Of a stretch of 64,000 bases of DNA, positions 25,129 to 35,182 are shown in pieces. Positions within the stretch are counted from its first letter, which is position 1, and each line of letters starts with the position of its first letter. The stretch comes from Acidimicrobiales bacterium (GTDB lineage: Bacteria; Actinomycetota; Acidimicrobiia; Acidimicrobiales; Poriferisodalaceae), in contig VYDH01000016.1 in the NCBI GenBank assembly GCA_009843525.1, positions 124,001 through 188,000 of the forward strand. Direction: 5' to 3'. The translations under genes and the position numbers were made by a program. The notes under the pieces were generated by a model that saw only the letters and a program-made list of their open reading frames with translations, was not told the origin of the DNA and did no database searches.

Positions 25129-26498
25129 GCGGTACATCGCCCGAGCGCCGCATCCTCGTCGTTGGCGCGGGCTACGTCGGACTCACGACAGCCGCGTGTT
25201 TCGCCCACCTCGGCCACGACGTCATCTGCGCGGACATCGACCGGGCCAAGGTGGCGTCCTTGTCGGCCGGTGTCGTGCCAATTCGCGAAGCCAATCTGGA
25301 TCGGCTCGTCGCGGAGGGCATAGCCGAGCGTCGCCTCCGGTTTGTGATCTCGGCTGAAGCCGTCGCAGGCACGTGCGATTTTGTCTTCGTCTGCGTGCCG
25401 ACGCCGCTGCGTGCCGACGGCGAGACCGAGCTCAGCTACTTGCTGGCGGCACTCGATTCGGTGGCGTCTCGCCTGCAGCCAGGCTCGGTCGTGGTGACGA
25501 AGTCGACTGTGCCGGTGGGAACCGCGCCCAAGATTGCCGCGGCGCTCGGGCGCACCGATGTGGCGCTGGCGTCGAATCCCGAGTTCCTGCGAGAAGGCTC
25601 GGCGGTTGCCGATTTCCTGTCACCCGATCGGATCGTCATCGGGGCCGAAGATCCCTCAGTGGCACGCCGGGTTGCGGCGCTGTATGCGGGCGTCGAAGCG
25701 CCGGTGATCCTCAGCGATCCCACATCGGCCGAGACCGTCAAGTACGCGGCGAACGCGTTTCTGGCCGCCAAGGTTTCGTTCGTGAATGCGCTCGCAGCCG
25801 TGTGCGAGGCAGTCGGCGCCGATGTCGACACAGTTCTTGCCGGGGTGGGTACCGATCACCGCATCGGCTCGGCCTATCTGCAGCCCGGTCCCGGCTGGGG
25901 CGGCTCTTGCCTGCCGAAGGACACCCGTGCGCTGGTGTCGGTCGCCAACGACGCCGGCTACGTCTTCGACCTGCTCGAAGGCGTCATTGCTGTCAACGAG
26001 CAGCAGCTCGACCGGGTGGTGGCGAAGGTTGCCCGGATGGTCGTGGGCGAGTCAGGCGACGTGACGGATCCGACTGCCGGTGACGGAGCCCCGGGATCTG
26101 CCGACCTTGACGGTGTCACAGTGGCCCTGCTGGGACTCACCTTCAAGGCTGGCACTGATGACCTGCGCGGCTCCCCTGCGCTGCGGGTCGCCGAGCGGCT
26201 GAGCGCGACGGGCGCGCGCCTCGTGGCGTACGACCCGGCACTGGTCAAACTCGACGACCGTCCCGACATCGCCTCGCAACTGCCAGCGACCCTGCACATC
26301 CGAGACTCGGCGCTCGAAGCCCTGCATGGTGCCGACGTAGCCGTCGTGCTGACCGAGTGGCCTGAGTTCGCGGCGCTCGACTGGGATCGGGCCGCGTCGG
26401 AGATGGCCGCAGCCCGCGTCGTGGACGCACGCAACCTGCTCGACGCGGACCAGCTGCGCGCTGCAGGCTTCACCTACGAGGGCCTCGGCCGGCGCTGA
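25125..26498 (+). CDS. ugd: UDP-glucose 6-dehydrogenase
   Basis: The enzyme oxidises UDP-glucose to UDP-glucuronate with two NAD+. The 457-residue protein has the NAD site ILVVGAGYVGLTTAACFAHLGH (~8-29), VPTPLR, TKSTVPVGT, SNPEFLREGSA (~150-160), KYAANAFLAAKVSFVN (~208) and the catalytic Cys in GPGWGGSCLPKDT (~257-269), plus a C-terminal UDP-binding domain with LGLTFKAGTDDLR. An insertion of ~20 residues (GESGDVTDPTAGDGAPGSAD) precedes the last domain. Product would feed uronate-containing envelope glycans made by the large glycosyltransferases in the same region. Confidence 0.93.
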   Translation: MSGTSPERRILVVGAGYVGLTTAACFAHLGHDVICADIDRAKVASLSAGVVPIREANLDRLVAEGIAERRLRFVISAEAVAGTCDFVFVCVPTPLRADGETELSYLLAALDSVASRLQPGSVVVTKSTVPVGTAPKIAAALGRTDVALASNPEFLREGSAVADFLSPDRIVIGAEDPSVARRVAALYAGVEAPVILSDPTSAETVKYAANAFLAAKVSFVNALAAVCEAVGADVDTVLAGVGTDHRIGSAYLQPGPGWGGSCLPKDTRALVSVANDAGYVFDLLEGVIAVNEQQLDRVVAKVARMVVGESGDVTDPTAGDGAPGSADLDGVTVALLGLTFKAGTDDLRGSPALRVAERLSATGARLVAYDPALVKLDDRPDIASQLPATLHIRDSALEALHGADVAVVLTEWPEFAALDWDRAASEMAAARVVDARNLLDADQLRAAGFTYEGLGRR

Positions 26499-26559
26499 GC
26501 GCCGGCGCATCGGGCCCGGCGCAGATAGAGCCTCGAGCGCCGGTAGCTTGTCGCCCCGT

Positions 26560-27384
26560 ATGGCGAGATCAGCCGCTGCCAAAAAGGTTGCCAAAGCAGC
26601 GAGCGCCGGCGGAAGCGGCAGGAGCTTCCGCCCCCGGCGCGACATCCTGTTCCCGGCGGCGATGCTGCTCGTTGTCCTCCTGGGTGTCGTGCTGATTCTG
26701 GTGGCCCGCAACGAGCGGTCCTCGAATGCCCCGGCGGGCCCGCCGCGCCTCGGCGATCACTGGCACTCTCTCTACGCGATCTACGACTGCGACGAGTTCA
26801 TCGGTGACCTGTATCCCAACGACGTCGACGACCAGTCGGGCATCCACACGCATGGCGACGGGCTCATCCACATCCACCCGTTCCACACCGGCGTGACGGG
26901 ACAGTTCGCCACCGTCGGTGCATTCATGCGCGAGATCGAGTTCGAGTTGACCGACTCGAGGATCGAGCTGCCCGACGGGACCATCCTCGACGAGTCCGGC
27001 GAAGGTTGCGCGTCTCCTGATCCCGACAGCGACGATCCCGACATCTCCGAACCGGGAGCAGAGCTGCGGATCATGCGCTGGGAGACGTTGCAGGCAGAGA
27101 AGGCACTGGCGTTCACCGAGGATCTGCGCGATGTGCGCTTCCTGGACGACGGACAGATCTTTGTGTTCGCATTCGTCCACCCGAGCGTGGAGAATGCGGA
27201 CGTTCCGCGACCCGACGACGCATTCCTGCGGGCCTACCTCAATCTGCCGCCCGAGGATCAGCCGCTGATCGACGGCTCGACCGAAGAAGGACCGGTGCTA
27301 GACGACGGCAGCGAGACCGAGCCGGTTGAGGGCGACCTTCCTGCCACGTCGGAGCCCTCGGAGACATCTGAGCCTGCTGAGTGA
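26560..27384 (+). CDS. Membrane-anchored extracytoplasmic His-rich protein, unknown function
   Basis: The 274-residue protein has a basic N-terminus (~1-28, Lys/Arg/Ala), one TM span (~30-52), then an outside domain with GDHWHSLYAIYDC, GIHTHGDGLIHIHPF (~99-113; five His in 14 residues) and a second Cys in the EGCASPD segment. The His cluster suggests metal binding, which is inference. The C-terminal ~40 residues are acidic (Glu/Thr/Ser/Pro). ATG 26560 fits the basic leader; TTG 26548 overlaps a TAGCTT box (26544-26549). It overlaps manC by GTGA, so it belongs to the envelope operon, but I cannot name a family. Confidence 0.65.
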   Translation: MARSAAAKKVAKAASAGGSGRSFRPRRDILFPAAMLLVVLLGVVLILVARNERSSNAPAGPPRLGDHWHSLYAIYDCDEFIGDLYPNDVDDQSGIHTHGDGLIHIHPFHTGVTGQFATVGAFMREIEFELTDSRIELPDGTILDESGEGCASPDPDSDDPDISEPGAELRIMRWETLQAEKALAFTEDLRDVRFLDDGQIFVFAFVHPSVENADVPRPDDAFLRAYLNLPPEDQPLIDGSTEEGPVLDDGSETEPVEGDLPATSEPSETSEPAE

Positions 27385-28427
27385 AGGCGATCCTGCTGCT
27401 GGGCGGCTTCGGCACCCGGCTGCGCCCGCTGACCAACGACACCCCCAAGCAGATGCTGCCGGTGTGCGGGCGGCCGATGATCGAATGGGTTTGCGAGCAC
27501 CTGCACATCCACGGGATCGATGACATCGTGCTCTCGTTGGGCTACCGGGCCGAGGCGTTCACTGTTGCCTACCCACGCGGTCGCATCGGACAGCTCGCCT
27601 ATCAGGTGGCAGTTGAGCCCGACCCGCGCGGCACCGCGGGAGCCGTGCGGTTTGCCGCGGAAGCCAGCGGCATCACGGACACCTTCCTGGTGCTCAATGG
27701 CGATGTGCTGACCGATCTCGACGTGGACGCACTTGCGAGCCTCCATGCCAGCTCGGGAGCGGAAGCCACCATTGCGCTGCAGCCGGTCGCAGATCCCTCG
27801 CCATACGGCCTCGTGGCGGCAGATCCGTCGGGCCGGGTGCTGTCGTTCTCGGAGAAGCCGGATCCGGGTTCGGCCCCTGCAACGCTGCCGCGAGGCGGCG
27901 ATCGGCCCACGATCAGCGCCGGTACCTACGTGCTGACCTCGGCGGTGCTCGATCGCATTGCGCCCGACCGGCCTGTCTCCATCGAACGGGAGATCTTCCC
28001 TCAGATCGTCGCGGACGGGGCGCTGGCAGCGCTGGTCGCCGACTCGTACTGGCTCGACACGGGCACGCCGCAGCAATACCTCGCTGCCAACTTGGACGTT
28101 CTCGCGGGCCGGCGCCCCGGTGCCGAAGTAGTGGACGCCGGGGTGCCAGTCGGCATTCATCCCGATGCGCAGATACGCACGTCAGTCATCGGCAGCGGGT
28201 GCGAGGTCGGACCGGGCGCTGTCGTGCAGCGGTCAGTGGTGGGGGACGGCTGCCGCCTCGCCGCCGGCGCCATCGTGATCGATTCGGTGCTCGGCGCGGG
28301 CGCTGTCGTGGGAGCCGGGGCAACACTCTGCGATTGCTCCGTGATCGGCAGCGGCGAGCGGGTCGCCCCGGGCGCCGTGCTGCGCGCACAGCGCCAACCG
28401 TCGCCGGAGCTGGTGTCTGACAGTTAA
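27381..28427 (+). CDS. manC: NDP-sugar pyrophosphorylase, probably mannose-1-phosphate guanylyltransferase
   Basis: The 348-residue enzyme would make GDP-mannose from mannose-1-phosphate and GTP. The N-terminal nucleotidyltransferase has ILLLGGFGTRLRPLTNDTPK (residues 3-22, the GGxGTRLRPLT...PK signature), NGDVLTDLDV (metal Asp) and FSEKPD. The C-terminal ~100 residues are hexapeptide repeats of a left-handed beta helix (IGSGCEVGPGAVV, VGDGCRLAAGAIV). The mycobacterial homologue in the same neighbourhood is ManB/Rv3264c. Guanylyl versus other nucleotide choice is inferred from context (manB, gmd, SIS isomerase nearby). It ends sharing TTAA with convergent cofE. Confidence 0.82.
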   Translation: MKAILLLGGFGTRLRPLTNDTPKQMLPVCGRPMIEWVCEHLHIHGIDDIVLSLGYRAEAFTVAYPRGRIGQLAYQVAVEPDPRGTAGAVRFAAEASGITDTFLVLNGDVLTDLDVDALASLHASSGAEATIALQPVADPSPYGLVAADPSGRVLSFSEKPDPGSAPATLPRGGDRPTISAGTYVLTSAVLDRIAPDRPVSIEREIFPQIVADGALAALVADSYWLDTGTPQQYLAANLDVLAGRRPGAEVVDAGVPVGIHPDAQIRTSVIGSGCEVGPGAVVQRSVVGDGCRLAAGAIVIDSVLGAGAVVGAGATLCDCSVIGSGERVAPGAVLRAQRQPSPELVSDS

Positions 28428-29134
28428 CGGAACAGGTCCTCGGCGGGATCCCTGATGATCTCTGAGCGCACCGAGGCACGCCGCAGCCAACTCGGGTCGA
28501 CCCCGCGCACGATCGCAACCGGTACGCCCCGCGCCTTGCCGCACACCAAGTCGGCAGCGGAGGCGATCTCATCGGCCACGCACACTTCGGTGACCATCAG
28601 CTCTCGCCCCAGCGCATCTGCAGTGCCCTTCAGGTCGACGACGGCGGCGATGCCCGCGCAGCCGATGGCCACATCGGTGACGCCGCGCCGCCACGGGCGC
28701 CCGAATGTGTCGGAGATGATCACCCCGACGGCGCGGCCCGACAGCGCCCGTATGCGATCTCGGATCTTGTTGGCGGAGCGGTCGCTGTCGTCGGGCAGCA
28801 GCGCGGCGTAACCCCGTTCGACGTTGGACAGATCGATTCCTGCGTTTGCGCAGATGAATCCGTGCTTGGTCTCGCTGATGATGAGGTCGCCGCGCCGGCG
28901 CAGGATGCGGACTGACTCACGCTCGACGAGGGGCTTGTGCGACAGCGGATCGTTGGGGTCGATCTGCTCCATGGCGCCCTCAGCCTTGGAAACGATCTTC
29001 TGCGTCACGACGAGTACATCGCCGTCCTGCAGGCCGGCAGGTGACGCTTCGCAGGCGCTGGCGATGACGGCTCCGAGATCGGCACCGAGCGTGATCTCAC
29101 CGATGCCTTCGAGCGGATGCAATTCGATGGTCAT
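28424..29134 (-). CDS. cofE: Coenzyme F420-0:L-glutamate ligase
   Basis: CofE adds glutamates to F420-0 with GTP. The 236-residue protein has LEGIGEITLGADL at the start, DGDVLVVTQKIVSKAEGA (~38), VERESVRILRRRGDLIISETKHGFICANAGID (~72-104) and ISDTFGRPWRRGVTDVAIG (~138-156), all characteristic. It is a stand-alone CofE, without the C-terminal FMN domain that makes mycobacterial FbiB bifunctional, so the dehydro-F420-0 reductase must be encoded elsewhere. Its ATG overlaps the stop of cofD by 4 bases. Confidence 0.92.
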   Translation of the reverse strand: MTIELHPLEGIGEITLGADLGAVIASACEASPAGLQDGDVLVVTQKIVSKAEGAMEQIDPNDPLSHKPLVERESVRILRRRGDLIISETKHGFICANAGIDLSNVERGYAALLPDDSDRSANKIRDRIRALSGRAVGVIISDTFGRPWRRGVTDVAIGCAGIAAVVDLKGTADALGRELMVTEVCVADEIASAADLVCGKARGVPVAIVRGVDPSWLRRASVRSEIIRDPAEDLFR

Positions 29135-30102
29135 GTGCTCATTCTTGCGCCGACGCCTTCCAACGTCGCTCGGGCCAGCCCGGCCGCGCGGTCCGGGTCG
29201 GCCATGATCGTGTCGGTCACCACCGGTGTCATCCCCGCCTGGGCCACGGCGGGAGCGAGTTCGGCGTCGGCGTGATCGATCACCAACGTGCCTGCGAACT
29301 CGGCGTAGAGCCGTGCCACGCCGACGACGCTGGGCTCGTGGCCCATCTCGCGCATCATGGCTCCGGCCGGCCCCTTGATCGATGCGCCGCCCACGATGGG
29401 TGACACGGCGACGACACTGCCTCGTCGGCCGCGCAGCGTCTCGCGCACCTGGGGAACATCGATGACGGGGCCGATCGAGACAAACGGATTCGACGGCGCG
29501 ACCACCACCGTGCCGGCGCTGCTCAGCGCATCCAGCACGCCCGGTGCCGGCTTGGCCCCCTCGATGCCTGCGAAGCGAACCGACCGCACGGCGATGCCGT
29601 GCCGGTGAGCCACGAAATACTCCTGGAAGTCGATCTCGGTTGCTCCGTCGGGCTCAGCCGGCGTGATGCGGGTGGCGATGGGATCGTCGCTGACCGGCAG
29701 CAGCGTCAGCTCGAGCCCGAAGCTGGCAGCAATCTCGCCGGTCACCTGCGACAGGGATGCACCGTCGCTGCGTCGCTGCGTGCGGAACAGGTGCAGCGCA
29801 AGATCTAGGTCGCCGAGCTTGAACCAGTCCTGGCCGCCGAGGCGTCCCAGCTCGGTGAGCACGCGCCATGTCTCGCCGGCCCGGCCCCAGCCGGTCTCGG
29901 GGTTGATCTGGCCAGCGAGCGTGTAGGTGACTGTGTCGAGATCGGGGCTGATGTCAAGGCCGTGCAGCGTGAAGTCGTCGCCGACGTTCACGATCGCAGT
30001 GACATCCGTGGGCCGGCAAACGCGCAGCAGCCCGCTGAGGAACCGGGCGGCGCCGACGCCGCCGGCCAGCACGGCGACGGATCGAGAGTTCGAGGCGATC
30101 AT
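29131..30102 (-). CDS. cofD: 2-phospho-L-lactate / phosphoenolpyruvate transferase (F420 biosynthesis)
   Basis: CofD (FbiA) transfers a phospho-lactyl or enolpyruvyl unit from the activated GDP donor to Fo, giving F420-0 or its dehydro form. The 323-residue protein has VAVLAGGVGAARFLSGL (~9-25), IVNVGDDFTLHGLDISPDLDTV (~37-58), GLFDLG-like FKLGDLDLALHL (~99), VAPSNPFVSIGPVI and SPIVGGASIKGPAG (~232). ATG 30102 is chosen because the upstream extension in frame lies inside the preceding gene. Start overlaps that gene's stop by 4 bases, giving a three-gene minus-strand operon (CWB2 protein, cofD, cofE). Confidence 0.92.
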   Translation of the reverse strand: MIASNSRSVAVLAGGVGAARFLSGLLRVCRPTDVTAIVNVGDDFTLHGLDISPDLDTVTYTLAGQINPETGWGRAGETWRVLTELGRLGGQDWFKLGDLDLALHLFRTQRRSDGASLSQVTGEIAASFGLELTLLPVSDDPIATRITPAEPDGATEIDFQEYFVAHRHGIAVRSVRFAGIEGAKPAPGVLDALSSAGTVVVAPSNPFVSIGPVIDVPQVRETLRGRRGSVVAVSPIVGGASIKGPAGAMMREMGHEPSVVGVARLYAEFAGTLVIDHADAELAPAVAQAGMTPVVTDTIMADPDRAAGLARATLEGVGARMST

Positions 30103-31718
30103 GCCGAGGTCGGTTCGGGTGGGCAGTCTGGTGCAGCTGTGTTGGCCTGCTGGCCGGCGGCCAGCGACACAGCGGTGGCACGCAGGCTGCGGCTCGTGCC
30201 GCCCGGAGCCGACGGTGCAGCGACACCCACCGCATCCGACGGCGTCGCGTAGCTGCTCGGGCTCCACACCTCGTAGCCACTGCCGTCAGCGCGTACCTGC
30301 ACCTCATAGAGGGCAGTGTTCTGGAGGCCCGAGATGGTCGCGGGCGAGCTGACATCGCGCATCGTGATCCACTGCCCCCCGACGGGCCGGTACCTGATCC
30401 GGTAGCCAGACGGGCCGCTGCTGCCGACTGCGGCCGGGGCCCCCCAGCGGACTTCGAGGGCACCGTTGAGCGGCTGCACTGTCACGTCACGCGGCGCTCC
30501 GGATGCGTCCGCGCGGGGATCGCACTCGCGGTCCAGGCCTCTCAGCGCGTCGGTTGCCGCCGCCGCGGCGGAATCGGTCACCGCCGCGGGCCCGCCGAAG
30601 ATGGTGAGCTGCACGGTGCCCGCATCGGGAACCGGGCCGGCCAGGAATCTGCGAGTCGCATCGGGCAAAGCGGGTTCGGACAGCAGCAGCGGCGCCCGAC
30701 GCAGGCCCAGCAATGCGCCGCCGACCAGCGCGTCCGGGAACTTCCGGCCGTCTGCGAGACCGAACTCGTCCGACTCGAAGCAGCGATCGGCGAGCGCTTC
30801 GGCGATCTCAGCAGCCGTCTCGAATCGGTCTTGCCCCCACAGGCGCTGGATCCTGATGCCAAGAGCAGAAAGCTCAGCCTCGACCGAGTCCGCGATCGCC
30901 GCCGGTCCGCCCGCGATCAGCACCTGTTCGATGGTGTAGTCGGTGAGAAAGTCCTCGACAGTCGCGGGCAGCCTGTCAGGTGAGGTGAGCAGCACCGGGT
31001 GCGGGCCCGCGAAGGCGAGCGGCGACAGCGCCAGCGCGTCGGCGAACTTTTCCCCGGTCGCCAGCAGCGCGGTGCGGCGACCGTCGCCGCAGAAGCTGCC
31101 GATCTGGCTGGCGCCGATTTCGCGGGCGATGTTGACCACAGTCCGGTAGCGGTCGGATCCCTCCAGCCGCTGCGGCCTGCTGCCAGTCAGGCCGGCCAGC
31201 ACACCTTCGACCTCAACGGAGACAGCGTCGGTGTCGCCGGAGATGATGATGTCGCTTACTCGGTGCCGTACGATGAATCTGCGGGTGGTGGGATGCAGCT
31301 CATCGGGTGGAGACAGCAGGATCGGCGCGTTGCGCACGCGCGCCAGCGGGGTGGCCGCCAGCGCGTCAGCGAATGACTCTCCTGAAGCCACGATGGCTGT
31401 GTTGATCGGACCGGCGACAGATGCGTACTCCTCCGCAATCTCCGCTGCGGTCTCGTAGCGGTCGTTGCCCCACAGCCGGTCTGACTCGACACGCGACGCG
31501 GCACCCGCTAGGTCTCCGATTCCGACCACAGCAGTACCGGCCAGCAGTGCCGCCGCCAGCGCCCGCAGCGGGCTTACCCAGTCCTTGAGGATGCTCAGGT
31601 TGGTGCACCTGCTTGTCGCTGCACCTTTTGTTTCCCGCTCTTGTTCGCTGCGCTCACGGGCCGCTCGGGCCACGGCTTCGCCATTCGGCTCAGCCTCAGA
31701 ACGCGGGCGACGTGCCAT
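30099..31718 (-). CDS. Secreted cell-wall-binding repeat 2 (CWB2) protein with fibronectin III domain
   Basis: The 539-residue protein has a long charged N-terminus (~1-45), a hydrophobic secretion segment (~50-72, ending GAAS), then three CWB2-type modules beginning RLWGNDRYETAAEIAEEYA (~81), RLEGSDRYRTVVNIARE and RLWGQDRFETAAEIAEALA, each with a F-(A/P)-DAL core and the second and third with a clear (I)AGGPAAI/FGGPAAV close. CWB2 modules bind wall anionic polymers. A fibronectin-III-like domain (~430-515, VRWGAPAAVGSSGPSGYRIRYRP) follows. ATG 31718 has TACGGT 7 bases upstream (leaderless). Translational overlap with cofD is odd for a surface protein. Confidence 0.85.
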   Translation of the reverse strand: MARRPRSEAEPNGEAVARAARERSEQERETKGAATSRCTNLSILKDWVSPLRALAAALLAGTAVVGIGDLAGAASRVESDRLWGNDRYETAAEIAEEYASVAGPINTAIVASGESFADALAATPLARVRNAPILLSPPDELHPTTRRFIVRHRVSDIIISGDTDAVSVEVEGVLAGLTGSRPQRLEGSDRYRTVVNIAREIGASQIGSFCGDGRRTALLATGEKFADALALSPLAFAGPHPVLLTSPDRLPATVEDFLTDYTIEQVLIAGGPAAIADSVEAELSALGIRIQRLWGQDRFETAAEIAEALADRCFESDEFGLADGRKFPDALVGGALLGLRRAPLLLSEPALPDATRRFLAGPVPDAGTVQLTIFGGPAAVTDSAAAAATDALRGLDRECDPRADASGAPRDVTVQPLNGALEVRWGAPAAVGSSGPSGYRIRYRPVGGQWITMRDVSSPATISGLQNTALYEVQVRADGSGYEVWSPSSYATPSDAVGVAAPSAPGGTSRSLRATAVSLAAGQQANTAAPDCPPEPTSA

Positions 31719-31725
31719 TCGCGGC

Positions 31726-31731
31726 ACCGTA
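31726..31731 (-). promoter_or_regulatory. -10 box for leaderless CWB2 gene
   Basis: On the minus strand TACGGT lies 7 bases before ATG 31718, with no Shine-Dalgarno between them. It supports the chosen start and places the promoter of the CWB2-cofD-cofE operon. Confidence 0.5.
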
Positions 31732-31787
31732 CCGGAACCCTTCGGCAACGCGGGTGAGGGCTGCCAGAGGCTGAGCCCGGCGCTGAC

Positions 31788-31816
31788 TTCACAGCATCGG
31801 CGGTGACCCGTACCCT
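31788..31816 (+). promoter_or_regulatory. Promoter of gmd
   Basis: TTCACA (31788-31793) and TACCCT (31811-31816) are separated by 17 bases, an ideal housekeeping sigma spacing. The transcript would have a ~45-base leader with GGAG at 31856-31859, 7 bases before GTG 31867. This gene therefore uses a normal ribosome site, in contrast to the leaderless divergent neighbour. Confidence 0.55.
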
Positions 31817-31866
31817 GATCTCCGGTCCACACGTCCGCCCTGCACTCGGAGAACCGGAGCTGACCC

Positions 31867-32847
<981 letters not shown>

Positions 32848-32960
32848 CGACTTCGATGCGGGCACCTCGCCTTGCGGGCGGTGAAGTGCGCCGTCGCGGA
32901 CGAGTCCTGAACGGCGCGATATCCGACCGGTACCGCCCACAGGCCGGTACCACTACAGGA

Positions 32961-35156
32961 GTGCGGGAACTCCCGATGCTGCGGCGCGCAGCAGCACACC
33001 TGCGTCAGCTCGCCCGCGCGGCCATGGCGTGCCTCGTCGCTGCCTCATCTCTGGCGACTGGGTCGTTGGCGTTCGCCGCACTGCCGGCGGCGGCGCAGAG
33101 CAGTCCGCAGCTGGCGCCCGACGAGATCAGCGTGCACGGACGTGGCTGGGGTCACGGCAACGGCATGAGCCAGTGGGGCGCCCTCGGATACGCAACCAAG
33201 CACCGCTGGAGCGGCGAGCAGATCATCTCGCACTATTACGGATCGACTTCGCACGGGCCGACATCTGTCTCAGACGTGGCGGACTTCGACGTCTGGGTTC
33301 ACTTGACCCGCAATGACCGCCGCGACCTGCTGCTGACTTCCGGTGCCGGCTTCACTGTTGCCGGACGGTCGTTCGACGCAGGCGCCGTTGCGCGCATCGG
33401 CGTCAGCAATGGCACCTTCTGGGTCCGCTCAACGAGCGGATGCGCTCAACAGGGAAGCTTGGTCGACGGAGCCTTGGCACCGTCAAGCCGCCGCGGCGAT
33501 CGGTATATCGAGGCGCGCCCGAGCGGCGACGACTACTCGGCTGACCACGCCTCCGCGATGCTGACGGTGATCTACTGCGACGCGACAAACCCCGATGTCG
33601 AATCGATGCGCGTCGCCTACCGCGGGTCGGTGGGCATCGTCGATCAAGGCAACCCGTTTACCTTCAACCGGCTGCCGGTCGAGCAGTACCTGCGAAGCGT
33701 TGTGCCGCACGAGAGCGTTCCCGAATGGGGTTCCGCCGACGGCGGGTTAGGCATCGCTGCACTGGAAGCTCAGGCCATTGCAGCGCGGTCATACGCACTG
33801 GCGCTCGCTGCGCTGCGTGAGCCACGCGGACGATTCACCGACACCTGCGACACCACGGCTTGTCAGGTGTACGCAGGTGCTGTGCGCAATGGCGCGCCGC
33901 TCGATCACGGCACTCGCTACATCCATTCCAACACTGCCATCGTCAACACAGCCGGTCGGGTCGTTCGGCAAGCCGACGGTGCCATCGCCCTCACCGAGTT
34001 TCACGCATCGAGCGGGGGATGGACTGCTGGCTTGGACGAAGGATCGCACTTCGGCGCCGTCGAGGACCTCGGCGATGCGGACGACGTCAACAGGCACCAT
34101 GCCTGGGAACGACGCCTTCGCCGTGCCGATATCGAGGCGGCTTTTCCCCAGATCGGCAAGCTGGTGTGCATCGAGGTGACGAAGCGCAACGGGAATGGCC
34201 TGTGGGGTGGGAGGACCCGTGGGGTGAGGCTCGTCGGCACGAAGGGGGTCTGGGAGGACAGCTGGATCAGGTGGTCACGTGACTCATTCCGCAAGGCGTT
34301 CTCACTGCGATCCGACTGGTACCGCTTCCCGCAATTTGACCAATCGGGGCCGTGTCCCACCGGACCAGTGCCAGAAGCCGACACAGTTGGGCCGACCCCA
34401 GTCGAGACCGGACCCGGTCTGTGGCTGCTGAAGTCGGATGGGACCGTGCTGGCGGACGGTGCAGCGCGGCATTTCGGCGACGGGAAGCGCTCCTCGATGG
34501 CGACGCGTTTCGTGGACATAGCTGCCCTGCCGTCGGGACGCGGCTACTGGCTCGTCACCGCAGGGGGAACGGTGCAGGAACGCGGCGACGCAGTCGATCA
34601 CGGCGATGCCACAGCGGTGGAGGCACACAGCAGCGTCGTCGCGGCAACGGCGCATCCCGGCGGTCGCGGCTATTGGCTCGCGACGCGGGACGGTGCGGTA
34701 TTCGCCTTCGGTGCAGCAGGGCACTGGGGCGGTGTGGCACACCTTGACCTAGACGTGTCCGTTGTTGACATCGAAGCAAGTCCGACCGGCAACGGCTACT
34801 GGCTCGCCCTGGCCGATGGGCGCGTGGTGGCATTCGGCGACGCACACGACGCTGGATGCCTCTCGACCCTGAGCGGTGGTCGGGCCGCAGTGGGCCTCGT
34901 CACCCATCCCGACGGGCAGGGCTATTGGATCGCGGGTGCCGATACGGCGGTCTACGCAGTCGGCTCTGCCCAACCGCTGGGTTCGCGTGCAGGATTGGCC
35001 AACCGTCTCGAGATGGTGGCGATTGCGTCGACGGCCGACGGGAACGGCTACTGGCTGATTTGGAGCGATGGCACCAGCTTCAATCGCGGCGACGCGCCGG
35101 ACTACCCGACCTCCCGCGCAGGCCCGGGCGTCGTCGCGGCCGAATCGGTGCGGTAA
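32961..35156 (+). CDS. Secreted SpoIID/LytB-domain protein with six GYWL-type repeats
   Basis: The ~731-residue protein has a signal peptide ending AALPAAAQS, then HGRGWGHGNGMSQWGA, a SpoIID hallmark, and a SpoIID/LytB domain to ~residue 440 with LPVEQYLRSVVPHE and EAQAIAARSYAL. SpoIID enzymes are lytic transglycosylases or amidase enhancers acting on peptidoglycan. The C-terminal ~250 residues hold six repeats of ~40-45 residues built around G(R/N/Q)GYWL....DG.V..FG.A (the first, GPGLWLLKSDG, is degenerate), likely a beta-propeller-like binding unit. Start is uncertain: GTG 32961 has TACCAC upstream; ATG 32976 is the alternative. Confidence 0.82.
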   Translation: MRELPMLRRAAAHLRQLARAAMACLVAASSLATGSLAFAALPAAAQSSPQLAPDEISVHGRGWGHGNGMSQWGALGYATKHRWSGEQIISHYYGSTSHGPTSVSDVADFDVWVHLTRNDRRDLLLTSGAGFTVAGRSFDAGAVARIGVSNGTFWVRSTSGCAQQGSLVDGALAPSSRRGDRYIEARPSGDDYSADHASAMLTVIYCDATNPDVESMRVAYRGSVGIVDQGNPFTFNRLPVEQYLRSVVPHESVPEWGSADGGLGIAALEAQAIAARSYALALAALREPRGRFTDTCDTTACQVYAGAVRNGAPLDHGTRYIHSNTAIVNTAGRVVRQADGAIALTEFHASSGGWTAGLDEGSHFGAVEDLGDADDVNRHHAWERRLRRADIEAAFPQIGKLVCIEVTKRNGNGLWGGRTRGVRLVGTKGVWEDSWIRWSRDSFRKAFSLRSDWYRFPQFDQSGPCPTGPVPEADTVGPTPVETGPGLWLLKSDGTVLADGAARHFGDGKRSSMATRFVDIAALPSGRGYWLVTAGGTVQERGDAVDHGDATAVEAHSSVVAATAHPGGRGYWLATRDGAVFAFGAAGHWGGVAHLDLDVSVVDIEASPTGNGYWLALADGRVVAFGDAHDAGCLSTLSGGRAAVGLVTHPDGQGYWIAGADTAVYAVGSAQPLGSRAGLANRLEMVAIASTADGNGYWLIWSDGTSFNRGDAPDYPTSRAGPGVVAAESVR

Positions 35157-35182
35157 GCAATCGTGAGAGCAGTGAGCCGGAC

